A stretch of 64,000 nucleotides of DNA from Sediminibacterium magnilacihabitans (GTDB taxonomy: Bacteria > Bacteroidota > Bacteroidia > Chitinophagales > Chitinophagaceae), in NCBI GenBank assembly GCA_002973575.1, contig PVEQ01000002.1, positions 62,001-126,000 of the forward strand. The letters run 5' to 3'. This document shows, piece by piece, positions 44,724 through 53,524 of the stretch. A program made the translations under genes and the position numbers. Under the pieces are notes generated by a model. That model saw nothing but the letters and a program-made list of their open reading frames with translations, was not told where the DNA came from and searched no databases. Each line of letters starts with the position of its first letter. Position 1 is the stretch's first letter.

Positions 44724-47700
44724 TTAATTCGAAAGGCTCCTGAAGTCCACCGGCACCAGTTTACTCACACCGGGTTCCTGCATGGTCACACCGTAGATCA
44801 CATCTACTGCACCCATGGTTTGTTTGTTGTGGGTAACAATGATGAACTGAGAATTGTCGCTGAACTTTTTGATCATCTGGGTGAACTTACCTACGTTGGC
44901 ATCATCGAGCGGCGCATCCACCTCATCGAGGATACAGAACGGAGCCGGTTTGATCAGGTAGATAGCAAACAGCAAAGCCGTAGCGGTCAGGGTCTTCTCT
45001 CCTCCACTCAACTGTGTAATGGAAGAAGGTCTTTTACCTTTGGGTTTGGCAATGATATCAATGCCGGTTTCCGCCAGGTTTTCAGGGTTTACCAGGATCA
45101 TATCGGCTGTATCTTCTTCTGTAAAGAGGGCTTTGAACACGCGCTGGAAATTCTCGCGTACCTGGTTGAAGGTATCCAGGAACTGCTGGTTGGCTGTGGC
45201 TTCCACTTCCTGTATGGTCTGTAACAAACTTTCTTTTGCGGAAACCAGGTCGTTCTTCTGCTCTAAGATAAACTCATAGCGCTTCTTCATTTCAGTGAAT
45301 GCTTCAATAGCCGTGGGGTTCACTTCGCCCATATTCTCAAGGCGCTTCTTCATCCGGTCTGAACTTGCCTGCAGTTCTTCTATGCTGGCATCGGTAGTGC
45401 GCACCTGGTCAAGGATCTCATCGAGTTCTATTTTGAATTCCACACTGAGTCTTTCTTTCATACCGGCCAGTTGCAGTTTCAATTCATTCAGTTTATCCTT
45501 GATTTCAGTTACCAAATGATCGATGGCTTCTTTATTCTTCACCTTATGGCGCAACTCACTTTCTTTCTCCTGTAATTGGTTGCGCAGGTTATAATAAGAT
45601 TGATCGGCTTCATTCAATTTTTGCTCTTCCGCTTCTTTCTTGCGCATCAGTTCCAGCAACAGGTCTTCCGATCCCAGCAATGCTTCCTCTCCTTCTTTGA
45701 TATTGGCAGAAGCTTCTGTCAGTTGGGTTGAATTGCTTTGGATTTGCAGGTGCAGATCGTTCAACTGGTTTTCCTTGAACACCAGTTCCTGCTTCAGCGT
45801 CGTGATCTTGCTCTGCTGGCGCGTCAGTTGCAGGTTGCTCTCATTGTATTGCGCCGATGCAAAATTGTATTCCTGCTCAGCCTGCTGGTAGTCCTGCTCC
45901 ACCATTTTCATTTCTTCGCCCGTATGCTGCAATGCTTCATTGAGCTGCTGCAATGCTTCGCGGGTAGCGGAAATCGCATCCTGCTCATCCTGCCTGCGCA
46001 ATTCAATTTCTTCTATTCGCTGCTGGGCGTTTTGTTGCGCAACCTGCAGGTTCTCTATGCGGTTGCGGGTAGCAAATACCTGGTTGGTCAGTTGGTTGAT
46101 CTCATTCTCGGTTTGCTTGATGGCATGCTCTTTCAATTGCTCATTGAAACCAATTACTTCATTGTGCTTGGCCTGGATATCTGCCTTAAGTGCATTCACA
46201 ACGGCTTCTTGAGCAACGATTTCTTCATGCAGTTTTTCGAGGTTCTTGGCACGGCCGATCTTCTTTCCCTCGAACAAACCTACACTACCACCGGTAAGGG
46301 TGTATTTTCCTTTTACATATTTGCCATTCTTTTCCAGCACCACAGCGCCATTGCTGTTGTTCAGCGCTTCCTCATTCTCTCCGATGTACACATTACCCAG
46401 CAGGTATTCAGCCAGCTTGCGGTATTGCGCATCTACCTCTATCACATCCATGGCTTTGATGGTGTGTGCAGGCTGGTGCGTTTCAACATTGACAGCAGCG
46501 AATTTCTCAAGCATAAAGAAATTAGCCTTGCCTTTTTTATGCTCATCGAGGAGTTGAATCGCCTGCAAGCCTTCCTGCAGGTTGTTCACCACATAATAGT
46601 TGAGATAAGGTTCCAGCACATTCTCAACAGCTGCACGGTATGCTTCTTTTACATAAATGATATCGGAAAGAATGGGCGCTGCGTGATTCCAGCTGGGGTT
46701 CTTGTGCAGGAATTTGATGCTCTCGGGGTAACCTTCCATTGAATCGATCAGGCTTTTCAGCAGATCATATTCGTTCTTTTTGGCATCGAGCTTGCGGTTC
46801 TCTTCGGCCAATTGATTGCGCAATACTTCCAACTGTGATTGCGTTTCGAGTATCTGTTCTTTGGTACGCTCATGTTGTTCCTGCAACTGTTGCAGGTCAA
46901 TACGTTTAGCCTCCAGGCTTTCTTCCTTCTCTTGTAATTCCGTATTCAGTTGCTGCAACTGGTAAGCGCGGTTCTGCTGCTCTTCGGCCAGTTGTGCATG
47001 TGCACGTTGTAAGTTTTGTATAGAGGTATCGGCAACCGCTACTTTTTTCTCTGCATCGAACTGGTTGCGCTGTATCTGCTGGTAACGACCACGCAAAGCA
47101 TCCACACCGCTGCGTTTCTCATCGAAAATGCGGCGCTTGTCTTCAATGTCCATTTTAGCAGTCTCTACCCTATCCTGCAGTTCCTGCAAACGGGCTTCTT
47201 CTTCGCCCACCTGCAACTGGGTATATTCAATAGAATCTCCAATGGTTTTGAGTTGCCCTTCTGCTTTTTCCAGAAAATCTTTGAGGCTACCTTCTTTTTC
47301 TTTCAGGTAGTGCAGCTTCTGCGTAGCCAGGTTCTTCTCATTTTCCTTGCTGCGCAGGTGTTGCAGCAATTCATTGAACTCATGCTGCATACTTTGCAAA
47401 GCCCTTTCTTTTTCAATGAAACCTACTTTTTCCTGTTCCAAAGCGGCTTCTTCGGTAGCGATCTCTGCTTCTAATTGTATTCTTTTATTGGTCTCGTTCT
47501 CCTGTTGTTCGTTCAGGTCTTTGTAAGTAAGATTGAAGCCTTCCAGTGCAGCTTTGGTCAGTTCTATCGATACTTCTTTGTATTCTTTTTTGATCTCGTA
47601 ATACTTCTCTGCTTTCTTCGCCTGGTTTTCCAGGGTCTTCAACTGGTTGTTGATCTCAAAAAGCAGGTCCTCGATACGCGCTAAGTCCTGCTCGGTTGCA

Positions 47701-48275
47701 TCGAGTTTATTCTTGGCTTCTTTCTTCCTTGTTTTATAAATGGTGATACCGGCCGCCTGTTCCAACATGCGGCGCCGACTGTTCTCTTTGTCTTTGATGA
47801 TGTCATCTACCATGCCCAACTCAATGATGGCATAGCTATCGGTGCTTACACCGGTATCGAGAAAAAGGTTATGGATGTCTTTGAGGCGGCAGCTTACATC
47901 ATTCAAACGATACTCGCTTTCACCGTTCTTGTAAAAACGGCGGGTAACTGTTACCGTACTGAATTCTGTGGGCAGCAGGTTCTTGGTATTCTCAAAAGTG
48001 AGACTCACTTCGGCCAATCCACTCGGACTTCTTGTTTTACTTCCGTTGAAGACCAACGCTTCCAGGTTCTCGCTACGCAATGCCGATATTTTCTGTTCAC
48101 CGATCACCCAACGGATGCTATCGATGATGTTACTTTTACCACAACCATTGGGGCCGATGATACCGGTAATTCCTTCGTCGAAACTCACCACCGTTTTATC
48201 AGCAAAACTTTTAAATCCTTTGATCTCTAATGACTTTAATCTCACTTTTGTCCCAGTTTTAGTACCTGCGAACAT
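44724..48275 (-). CDS. smc: Chromosome segregation ATPase SMC
   Basis: 1183 residues. Walker A GPNGCGKSN is at 41-49, the Q-loop/DTGVSTDSYA segment near 145, two long coiled-coil arms (about 170-500 and 670-1010) flank the hinge (about 510-655, with ILSDIIYVKEAYRAAVENVL), and the C-terminal head has the signature TQLSGGEKTLTATALLFA and Walker B FCILDEVDAPLDDAN. SMC forms a ring dimer that organises and segregates the chromosome, normally with ScpA/ScpB, which are not in the window. The ATG at 48275 is used; a GTG 33 bases later (VRLKSLEIKGFKSF) is an equally good start by comparison with relatives. Confidence 0.96.
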   Translation of the reverse strand: MFAGTKTGTKVRLKSLEIKGFKSFADKTVVSFDEGITGIIGPNGCGKSNIIDSIRWVIGEQKISALRSENLEALVFNGSKTRSPSGLAEVSLTFENTKNLLPTEFSTVTVTRRFYKNGESEYRLNDVSCRLKDIHNLFLDTGVSTDSYAIIELGMVDDIIKDKENSRRRMLEQAAGITIYKTRKKEAKNKLDATEQDLARIEDLLFEINNQLKTLENQAKKAEKYYEIKKEYKEVSIELTKAALEGFNLTYKDLNEQQENETNKRIQLEAEIATEEAALEQEKVGFIEKERALQSMQHEFNELLQHLRSKENEKNLATQKLHYLKEKEGSLKDFLEKAEGQLKTIGDSIEYTQLQVGEEEARLQELQDRVETAKMDIEDKRRIFDEKRSGVDALRGRYQQIQRNQFDAEKKVAVADTSIQNLQRAHAQLAEEQQNRAYQLQQLNTELQEKEESLEAKRIDLQQLQEQHERTKEQILETQSQLEVLRNQLAEENRKLDAKKNEYDLLKSLIDSMEGYPESIKFLHKNPSWNHAAPILSDIIYVKEAYRAAVENVLEPYLNYYVVNNLQEGLQAIQLLDEHKKGKANFFMLEKFAAVNVETHQPAHTIKAMDVIEVDAQYRKLAEYLLGNVYIGENEEALNNSNGAVVLEKNGKYVKGKYTLTGGSVGLFEGKKIGRAKNLEKLHEEIVAQEAVVNALKADIQAKHNEVIGFNEQLKEHAIKQTENEINQLTNQVFATRNRIENLQVAQQNAQQRIEEIELRRQDEQDAISATREALQQLNEALQHTGEEMKMVEQDYQQAEQEYNFASAQYNESNLQLTRQQSKITTLKQELVFKENQLNDLHLQIQSNSTQLTEASANIKEGEEALLGSEDLLLELMRKKEAEEQKLNEADQSYYNLRNQLQEKESELRHKVKNKEAIDHLVTEIKDKLNELKLQLAGMKERLSVEFKIELDEILDQVRTTDASIEELQASSDRMKKRLENMGEVNPTAIEAFTEMKKRYEFILEQKNDLVSAKESLLQTIQEVEATANQQFLDTFNQVRENFQRVFKALFTEEDTADMILVNPENLAETGIDIIAKPKGKRPSSITQLSGGEKTLTATALLFAIYLIKPAPFCILDEVDAPLDDANVGKFTQMIKKFSDNSQFIIVTHNKQTMGAVDVIYGVTMQEPGVSKLVPVDFRSLSN

Positions 48276-48362
48276 ACACGAAAAGGGCTATATTCTCAGA
48301 AAAGAATAAAGGCCTGTGCATAACAGGTGGAGAAATGAAAAAATAAATAATTGTGTATTTTT

Positions 48363-49067
48363 CTAGCCGATAACTGATTGATTTTCAGCCAGTGCGCCGG
48401 TGTCAACTACTTTTCCCATTTCGGTGCTGAGCATGCGTGAAGGGTATCTGTTGATGACAATAAAATCATGTGTGGCCATGATCACGGCTGTTCCATAATC
48501 TTTAGATATCTGTATGAGCAGTTGCATGATCTCATCGCTGGTTTCGGGGTCCAGGTTGCCGGTGGGCTCGTCGGCTAATATCAGTTTGGGAGAATTCAGC
48601 AATGCGCGGGCAATATCTACACGTTGCTGTTCTCCGCCACTCATTTCAAAAGGCATTTTGAAGCCTTTGCTTTTCAGGCCCACTTTATCCAATACATCAT
48701 GTATCTTCTCTTCGATCAGTTGATCATCTTTCCAACCGATGGCTTTGAGTACGAATTTCAGGTTCTCGTGCACGTTACGGTCTGTAAGCAGTTGAAAATC
48801 CTGGAATACAACGCCCAGGTTGCGCCGGAGGAAGGGCACTTTTTTCCAGGTCATCTCACGCAAATCAAAGTCAACCACAGAAGCCGTCCCTTCTTTCAAT
48901 GGCAATTCACCGTAAAGAGTTTTCAACAAACTACTTTTACCAGTACCTGTCTTTCCTACCAAGTATACGAACTCTCCTTTATTTACAGTAAAATTCACAT
49001 CCTGGAGAATCAGGTTATTTCCCTGGTATATATTGGCATGATTGATGGATACAACTGTTTCTGACAT
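48363..49067 (-). CDS. ftsE: Cell-division ABC ATPase FtsE
   Basis: 234 residues. Walker [11 protein letters not shown] (about 37-46), signature [16 protein letters not shown] and Walker [12 protein letters not shown] are in place. The sequence around the Q-loop ([18 protein letters not shown]) is FtsE-like rather than LolD-like. FtsE pairs with the membrane protein FtsX to control peptidoglycan hydrolases at the septum. No ftsX lies on either side: purM is upstream and smc downstream. FtsX must therefore be encoded elsewhere, or the partner has changed. Confidence 0.9.
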   Translation of the reverse strand: MSETVVSINHANIYQGNNLILQDVNFTVNKGEFVYLVGKTGTGKSSLLKTLYGELPLKEGTASVVDFDLREMTWKKVPFLRRNLGVVFQDFQLLTDRNVHENLKFVLKAIGWKDDQLIEEKIHDVLDKVGLKSKGFKMPFEMSGGEQQRVDIARALLNSPKLILADEPTGNLDPETSDEIMQLLIQISKDYGTAVIMATHDFIVINRYPSRMLSTEMGKVVDTGALAENQSVIG

Positions 49068-49114
49068 AAAGCTAAATTAATGATTGTGCTTCAAATCGGA
49101 CAAGCTTCGAACTG

Positions 49115-50293
49115 TTAATATTCGTAAACCAGTTCTCCGAATGTTCCTTTCAGCACCAGGCTTGACCTTTCTGCTGCTTCTACTTTTCCTACCAGTTTTG
49201 CTTCAATATTGAACTCCTGCGCCATGTTAATCAGTGCAGCAGCCGTGTCTGCGTTGGTGAATATCTCCAGGCGATGCCCCATGTTGAATACCTGGTACAT
49301 TTCTCTGTTATCAGCGCCGGAGTTTTCCTGTATCAACCGGAAGATAGGTGGCGGTTCAAATAAATGATCTTTGGTGATCTTTAAAGGGCGAGGCAGGTAT
49401 TTCATGCATTTGGTTTGTCCACCGCCGCTGCAATGGATGAGTCCGTTGATGGCATCGAAATGCTCGTCCAGTATGCGTTTCATCAGGGGGGCATAAGTCC
49501 GGGTAGGACTCAATAATAATTTCCCTACGCTGATAGCCCCATAGCCCGGCACTTCCATGGTATCGGTCATTTTGTTTTTACCGATGTAAACCACTTCATT
49601 GCTGAGCGTGGTTTCGAAAGTCTCGGGATATTTTTCCGCATAATATTTATGCAATACATCGTGGCGGGCGCTGGTAAGTCCATTCGATCCCAGTCCGCTG
49701 TTATAAGCCGTTTCATAAACAGCCTGCCCTGCGCTGGCAAAACCCACGATCACATCACCCGGCGCTATTTTTTCATTGGTGATCAGTTTCGATTTGGGCC
49801 AGCGGGCGGTCATGGTACCGTTTACGGCAATGGTCCTTACCACGTCTCCCACATCGGCTGTTTCTCCGCCCAGGTAATGGATATTCACCCCAAAACCGCG
49901 CAGCTGATCAAAAAATGCCTGTGTACCATTGATCACTTCCTGTAATACCGCTCCTGTGATCACTGATTTGTTGCGATCTATCGTAGAAGAGAAGAGCAGG
50001 TTATCGGTGATACCCACGCACAACAAATCATCCAGGTTCATGGCTACTGCATCTTGTGCAATGCCACGCCATACACTTGCGTCGCCGGTTTCTTTCCAAT
50101 AGAGATAGGCCAGGATACTCTTGGTACCGGCGCCATCGGCGTGCATGATATTGACCCAGTTGGCGTTACCCCCTAAAAAATCGGCATATATTTTACAGAA
50201 AGCTTGCGGGTAAAGGCCCTGATCGAGCTGCTGTATGGCCGCATGCACTTCTTCTTTCTGGGCAGAAACACCACGTTTTGCGTATAACGACAT
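49115..50293 (-). CDS. purM: Phosphoribosylformylglycinamidine cyclo-ligase (AIR synthetase)
   Basis: 392 residues from ATG 50293 (MSLYAKRGVSAQKEEVH). The frame runs to 50374, but the promoter element at 50315-50322 lies inside that extension, so the shorter start is preferred. PurM closes FGAM to AIR in purine synthesis with ATP. HADGAGTKSILAYLY, AMNLDDLLCVG, LGGETADVGDVV and GFASAGQAVYETAYNSGLGSNG are the PurM/HypE-fold motifs. It is longer than the enterobacterial enzyme, as is usual in Bacteroidota. It is divergent from ribF and ends 47 bases before the ftsE start. Confidence 0.93.
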   Translation of the reverse strand: MSLYAKRGVSAQKEEVHAAIQQLDQGLYPQAFCKIYADFLGGNANWVNIMHADGAGTKSILAYLYWKETGDASVWRGIAQDAVAMNLDDLLCVGITDNLLFSSTIDRNKSVITGAVLQEVINGTQAFFDQLRGFGVNIHYLGGETADVGDVVRTIAVNGTMTARWPKSKLITNEKIAPGDVIVGFASAGQAVYETAYNSGLGSNGLTSARHDVLHKYYAEKYPETFETTLSNEVVYIGKNKMTDTMEVPGYGAISVGKLLLSPTRTYAPLMKRILDEHFDAINGLIHCSGGGQTKCMKYLPRPLKITKDHLFEPPPIFRLIQENSGADNREMYQVFNMGHRLEIFTNADTAAALINMAQEFNIEAKLVGKVEAAERSSLVLKGTFGELVYEY

Positions 50294-50314
50294 GAATGAA
50301 ATGTTGAATTCGTG

Positions 50315-50322
50315 CAAATGTA
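50315..50322 (-). promoter_or_regulatory. -7 element TACATTTG of purM
   Basis: Exact TAnnTTTG on the minus strand, 21 bases upstream of ATG 50293. It overlaps the longer purM frame and so decides the start. The divergent ribF element is only 37 bases away. Confidence 0.6.
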
Positions 50323-50359
50323 CAACACGCTTACTTACCAGTTCTTCTGTTTTCTGACT

Positions 50360-50367
50360 TACTTTTG
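50360..50367 (+). promoter_or_regulatory. -7 element TACTTTTG of ribF
   Basis: Exact TAnnTTTG, nine bases before ATG 50377. It overlaps the TTG that would open the longer frame, so it supports ATG 50377. Confidence 0.55.
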
Positions 50368-50376
50368 CCCCCAATT

Positions 50377-51324
50377 ATGAAGGTACATCGTGAACTGGCA
50401 GGCTCTCTACCCGAATTCCGCAATGCAGTAGTTACCATCGGGGCTTTCGATGGGGTACACCTGGGGCACCGGCAAATCATTGCACAACTGAAAACGGAGG
50501 CAGCGCGCATCAACGGAGAAACCGTGATCGTCACTTTTCATCCCCACCCCCGCAAGATTGTTTCCTCCGTTCCCGGCGATATCAAGTTGCTGAACACATT
50601 GAATGAAAAGATCGCCCTGCTCAGCGAAACAGGCATCGATCACCTGGTGGTGGTGCCCTTCGATCACCGTTTTTCCAACCAGCCTGCAGAAGCCTATGTA
50701 ACCGATTTCCTCTACCGCTATTTTAAACCGCATACCATTATTATAGGATACGATCATCGTTTTGGCAAAGGCCGCGAGGGGGATTATCATTTGCTGGAAG
50801 ATTTCGGCAAGCAATTGGGTTTTGAAGTGAAAGAGATTGCTGAGCAATTGCAAAATCAAATTGTTGTCAGCTCTACCCGCATTCGCCAGTCCATCGCGCA
50901 AAACGATATTGCAACAGCCAACGCCTTACTCGGTTATCCCTATTTTTTTGAGGGGCTCATCGTGGAAGGCAACCAGTTAGGCCGTACCATTGGCTATCCT
51001 ACTGCCAACCTCCACATCACTTCAGAAGAAAAACTGATACCGGGCGATGGGGTGTATGCAGTACGGGTGAATATAAAAGACGCCAGCAATTCAACTGCAT
51101 TTTTAAATGGTATGATGAATATTGGTGTACGACCAACGATTGGTGGCAGGAAGCGTGTGATAGAAGTGAATATTTTTGATTTTGATGCAGATATATATGG
51201 ACAGGTATTACAAGTGCATATAGTGCATTACCTGCGTGGTGAAGTAAAATTCAATGGACTGGAAGAACTGAAAGCACAATTGCAAAAAGATAAAGAAGCA
51301 GCCATTGCGCAATTGAGCCATTGA
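50377..51324 (+). CDS. ribF: Bifunctional riboflavin kinase / FMN adenylyltransferase
   Basis: 315 residues from ATG 50377 (MKVHRELAGS). The N-terminal adenylyltransferase has VTIGAFDGVHLGHRQI (about 20-35, HxGH) and GYDHRFGKGREGDYHLLE. The C-terminal flavokinase domain has GRTIGYPTANLHI, GDGVYAVRV, MMNIGVRPTI and the late HIVHYLRGEVKF. Together they make FMN and FAD. A TAnnTTTG element stands nine bases before the start. It is divergent from purM and converges on holA, whose stop is 12 bases away. Confidence 0.95.
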   Translation: MKVHRELAGSLPEFRNAVVTIGAFDGVHLGHRQIIAQLKTEAARINGETVIVTFHPHPRKIVSSVPGDIKLLNTLNEKIALLSETGIDHLVVVPFDHRFSNQPAEAYVTDFLYRYFKPHTIIIGYDHRFGKGREGDYHLLEDFGKQLGFEVKEIAEQLQNQIVVSSTRIRQSIAQNDIATANALLGYPYFFEGLIVEGNQLGRTIGYPTANLHITSEEKLIPGDGVYAVRVNIKDASNSTAFLNGMMNIGVRPTIGGRKRVIEVNIFDFDADIYGQVLQVHIVHYLRGEVKFNGLEELKAQLQKDKEAAIAQLSH

Positions 51325-51336
51325 GCCATTTGCACA

Positions 51337-52335
51337 TTACGCCATTGCTTTCACCAACATTTCCTTGAGCAAACCTGCATCGGAAGTACCTCCATCATTC
51401 ACACCTATGCTGCGCAGGTTGTACTGGTGCAGCAGCAGCAACAACCGTTCTACACCCTGGTAATCGTATTTGCGGGAAGCCGCCAGGTAATCTTTCACAA
51501 AATAAGGGTTCACGCCCAGGGCCAACGCGGCCGACTTTTCATCTGGATTGGGAATACCATATAACATATACAACTTGCTAAAGAAATTGTATAGTGCAGG
51601 CAGCACCAGTTGTATGGGCGCCGCTTTGGGGTTGGCTTCAAAATATTGTACAATGCGGATGGCTTTGGGCAGGTCTTTACGCGCTACGGCATCCTGCAGT
51701 TCAAACACATTGAACTCTTTGCTCACCCCTATATAATTTTCAATATCATCTTCGGTGATATTTTTCCTGGCATTCAGGTTCACCGCCAGCTTTTCTATTT
51801 CGTTCTGTATGCGGCTCAGGTCATTACCAATATGGTCTACCAACAGGGAAAGCGCTTTTTGGGTAATGCTGAGTCCGTGCTGCTTCACTACCTGCCCCGC
51901 CCATTCCGGCAACTGGCTGTCATATATCTTTTTAGTGGTAAGCATTTCGCCCTTTTGCTTGAGCACTTTAGCCAACTTCGACCGCCCGTCTACCTTTTTA
52001 TCCTTATAACTTACTACAAAGACCGTGGAAGGCTGCGGGTTGTCTACATAGGCTTCCAGCTTTTCAATATCCCGCATCTGTTGCGCCTCTTTCAGTATCA
52101 CCACCTGCCGTTCGGCAAACATGGGATAACGGCGGCAGGCATTTACCACGGAGGGCCAGTCGGCATCCTTGCCATAAAAAACGGTGAGGTTGAAGCCCGT
52201 TTCGCTTTCATTGAGCAGGTGTTTTTCCGCATAATCCACTACCTGGTCAATAAAAAAAGGTTCTTCCCCCTCCAGCCAGTAAACAGGTTTAAAACTCCCT
52301 TTCTTCCATTCGGTTATGATCTTTTCTGCCGACAT
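51337..52335 (-). CDS. holA: DNA polymerase III subunit delta
   Basis: 332 residues. HolA is the clamp-loader delta subunit that opens the sliding clamp. KGSFKPVYWLEGEEPFFIDQV at the N-terminus and the later RYPMFAERQVVILKEAQ and DLSRIQNEIEKLAV segments match the family; the P-loop is degenerate, as expected for delta. A GATATTTG that differs at one base from TAnnTTTG lies four bases before the ATG. It converges on ribF; the gene upstream (52495) runs the other way. Confidence 0.9.
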   Translation of the reverse strand: MSAEKIITEWKKGSFKPVYWLEGEEPFFIDQVVDYAEKHLLNESETGFNLTVFYGKDADWPSVVNACRRYPMFAERQVVILKEAQQMRDIEKLEAYVDNPQPSTVFVVSYKDKKVDGRSKLAKVLKQKGEMLTTKKIYDSQLPEWAGQVVKQHGLSITQKALSLLVDHIGNDLSRIQNEIEKLAVNLNARKNITEDDIENYIGVSKEFNVFELQDAVARKDLPKAIRIVQYFEANPKAAPIQLVLPALYNFFSKLYMLYGIPNPDEKSAALALGVNPYFVKDYLAASRKYDYQGVERLLLLLHQYNLRSIGVNDGGTSDAGLLKEMLVKAMA

Positions 52336-52494
52336 AGCGCAAATATCAAATACGGTTCATGAATAATGAAATACGAACAAAGGAACTTGCCAACAATCTT
52401 TTGGCACGGTTTTGGTTCTCTTCGTCAGAATTAATGGAATCCGTAAACAAATCCATTTTTAACTTTACTATAAATTAAACCAAACCATTTTTGT

Positions 52495-53451
52495 ATGAGT
52501 TACCCTCAAGCCACTAATACCCCCCAGCCTGAGCAACCGAAAGACAACCGCAAGATCGTTTATGGTGTTTTGATCGCTGCCTTGATTGGCACGTGGGGTT
52601 ATATCTTTTATGACAAAAGTCAGACCCGTCAGGCTGTGACACAGCTTGAAACCCGGATCAATAATGTAGACAGTGCCCGCTCGGCCGTTCAGCAGGAATT
52701 TACCGTTGTTTCCGCTAAAGCCGATTCGTTGACACAGAACAATATCCAGTTGCAAGGCACACTGGCCGAAAGAGGTTCAGAGATCCAGAAGCTGAAAAGC
52801 AATATCAGCAGCATCCTGAAAAAGAAAAATGCTACCCAGGCAGAACTGGCACAGGCCAAGCAAATGATTGGTGAGTTGAACGGCAAGATGGATGGTCTCG
52901 TTGCCGAGCTTGAAAAAGTCAAAGGCGAGAACCAGCAGCTGACCACCGAAAAAACACAATTGACCGCCGACAAGCAGACACTGCAGGAAAACCTGGATAA
53001 AACCAGCACAGAGAAAAAACAAATTGAAGACTTAGCTTCTACCCTGCATGCATCCAACATCGGTATCACTGCTTTGAAAATAGGCAGTTCCGGCAAGGAA
53101 AAAGTAACTACTACCGCCAAGAGAACCAATGCCATGCGCGTGTCTTTCGTACTCGATCCTAACAGGATCACCACTACCGGCACCAAAGACATTTATGTAT
53201 GTGTAACAGCTCCCGACGGTAAGGTCATCAGTGATGGAGGCAGTTCATTTGACACCCGCGAAGAAGGCTCCAAGTCTTTCACCAGCAAAGTATCAGTGAA
53301 CTACGAGCAGAACAAAGTAACCCCCGTTAGCTTCGATATCAAGCAAACCGATAAATACCAGGTAGGCGATTACAAGATCGAGATCTACAACAACGGTTTC
53401 AAAATCGGCGAAGGAGTGAAAAAGCTGAAAAAAGGCGGATTATTCAGTTAA
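52495..53451 (+). CDS. Coiled-coil membrane-anchored protein, unknown family
   Basis: 318 residues. A short cytoplasmic tail with several prolines (PQATNTPQPEQP) is followed by one membrane helix (about 22-38: VYGVLIAALIGTWGYIF), a coiled coil (about 48-183, heptads such as LAQAKQMIGELNGKMDGLVA), and a C-terminal beta-rich domain (about 190-318, ending KIEIYNNGFKIGEGVKKL). This single-pass topology with a long periplasmic coiled coil is that of an envelope spacer or scaffold protein, not an enzyme. I do not recognise the family. A terminator follows, and the histidine kinase begins 73 bases later on the same strand. Confidence 0.72.
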   Translation: MSYPQATNTPQPEQPKDNRKIVYGVLIAALIGTWGYIFYDKSQTRQAVTQLETRINNVDSARSAVQQEFTVVSAKADSLTQNNIQLQGTLAERGSEIQKLKSNISSILKKKNATQAELAQAKQMIGELNGKMDGLVAELEKVKGENQQLTTEKTQLTADKQTLQENLDKTSTEKKQIEDLASTLHASNIGITALKIGSSGKEKVTTTAKRTNAMRVSFVLDPNRITTTGTKDIYVCVTAPDGKVISDGGSSFDTREEGSKSFTSKVSVNYEQNKVTPVSFDIKQTDKYQVGDYKIEIYNNGFKIGEGVKKLKKGGLFS

Positions 53452-53475
53452 ATGACAAATTCCCCCCATAAATGT

Positions 53476-53508
53476 AAAAGCAACCTTCCGGGTTGCTTTT
53501 CTTTTTTA
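53476..53508 (+). terminator. Rho-independent terminator
   Basis: AAAAGCAACC and GGTTGCTTTT form a ten-base perfect stem around TTCCG, followed by TTTTTT at 53502-53507. It ends the coiled-coil gene before the histidine-kinase gene. Confidence 0.8.
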
Positions 53509-53524
53509 GTCTTATTTTAGGGAG

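Noticed and set aside
45738..46742. 334-codon open frame on the plus strand inside smc
   Set aside because: It is a shadow of the SMC coiled-coil coding sequence and has no start signal or known motif.
50293..50374. Longer N-terminus of purM
   Set aside because: The promoter element TACATTTG at 50315-50322 lies inside this extension, and the shorter protein begins with MSLYAKRGVS as usual for the family.
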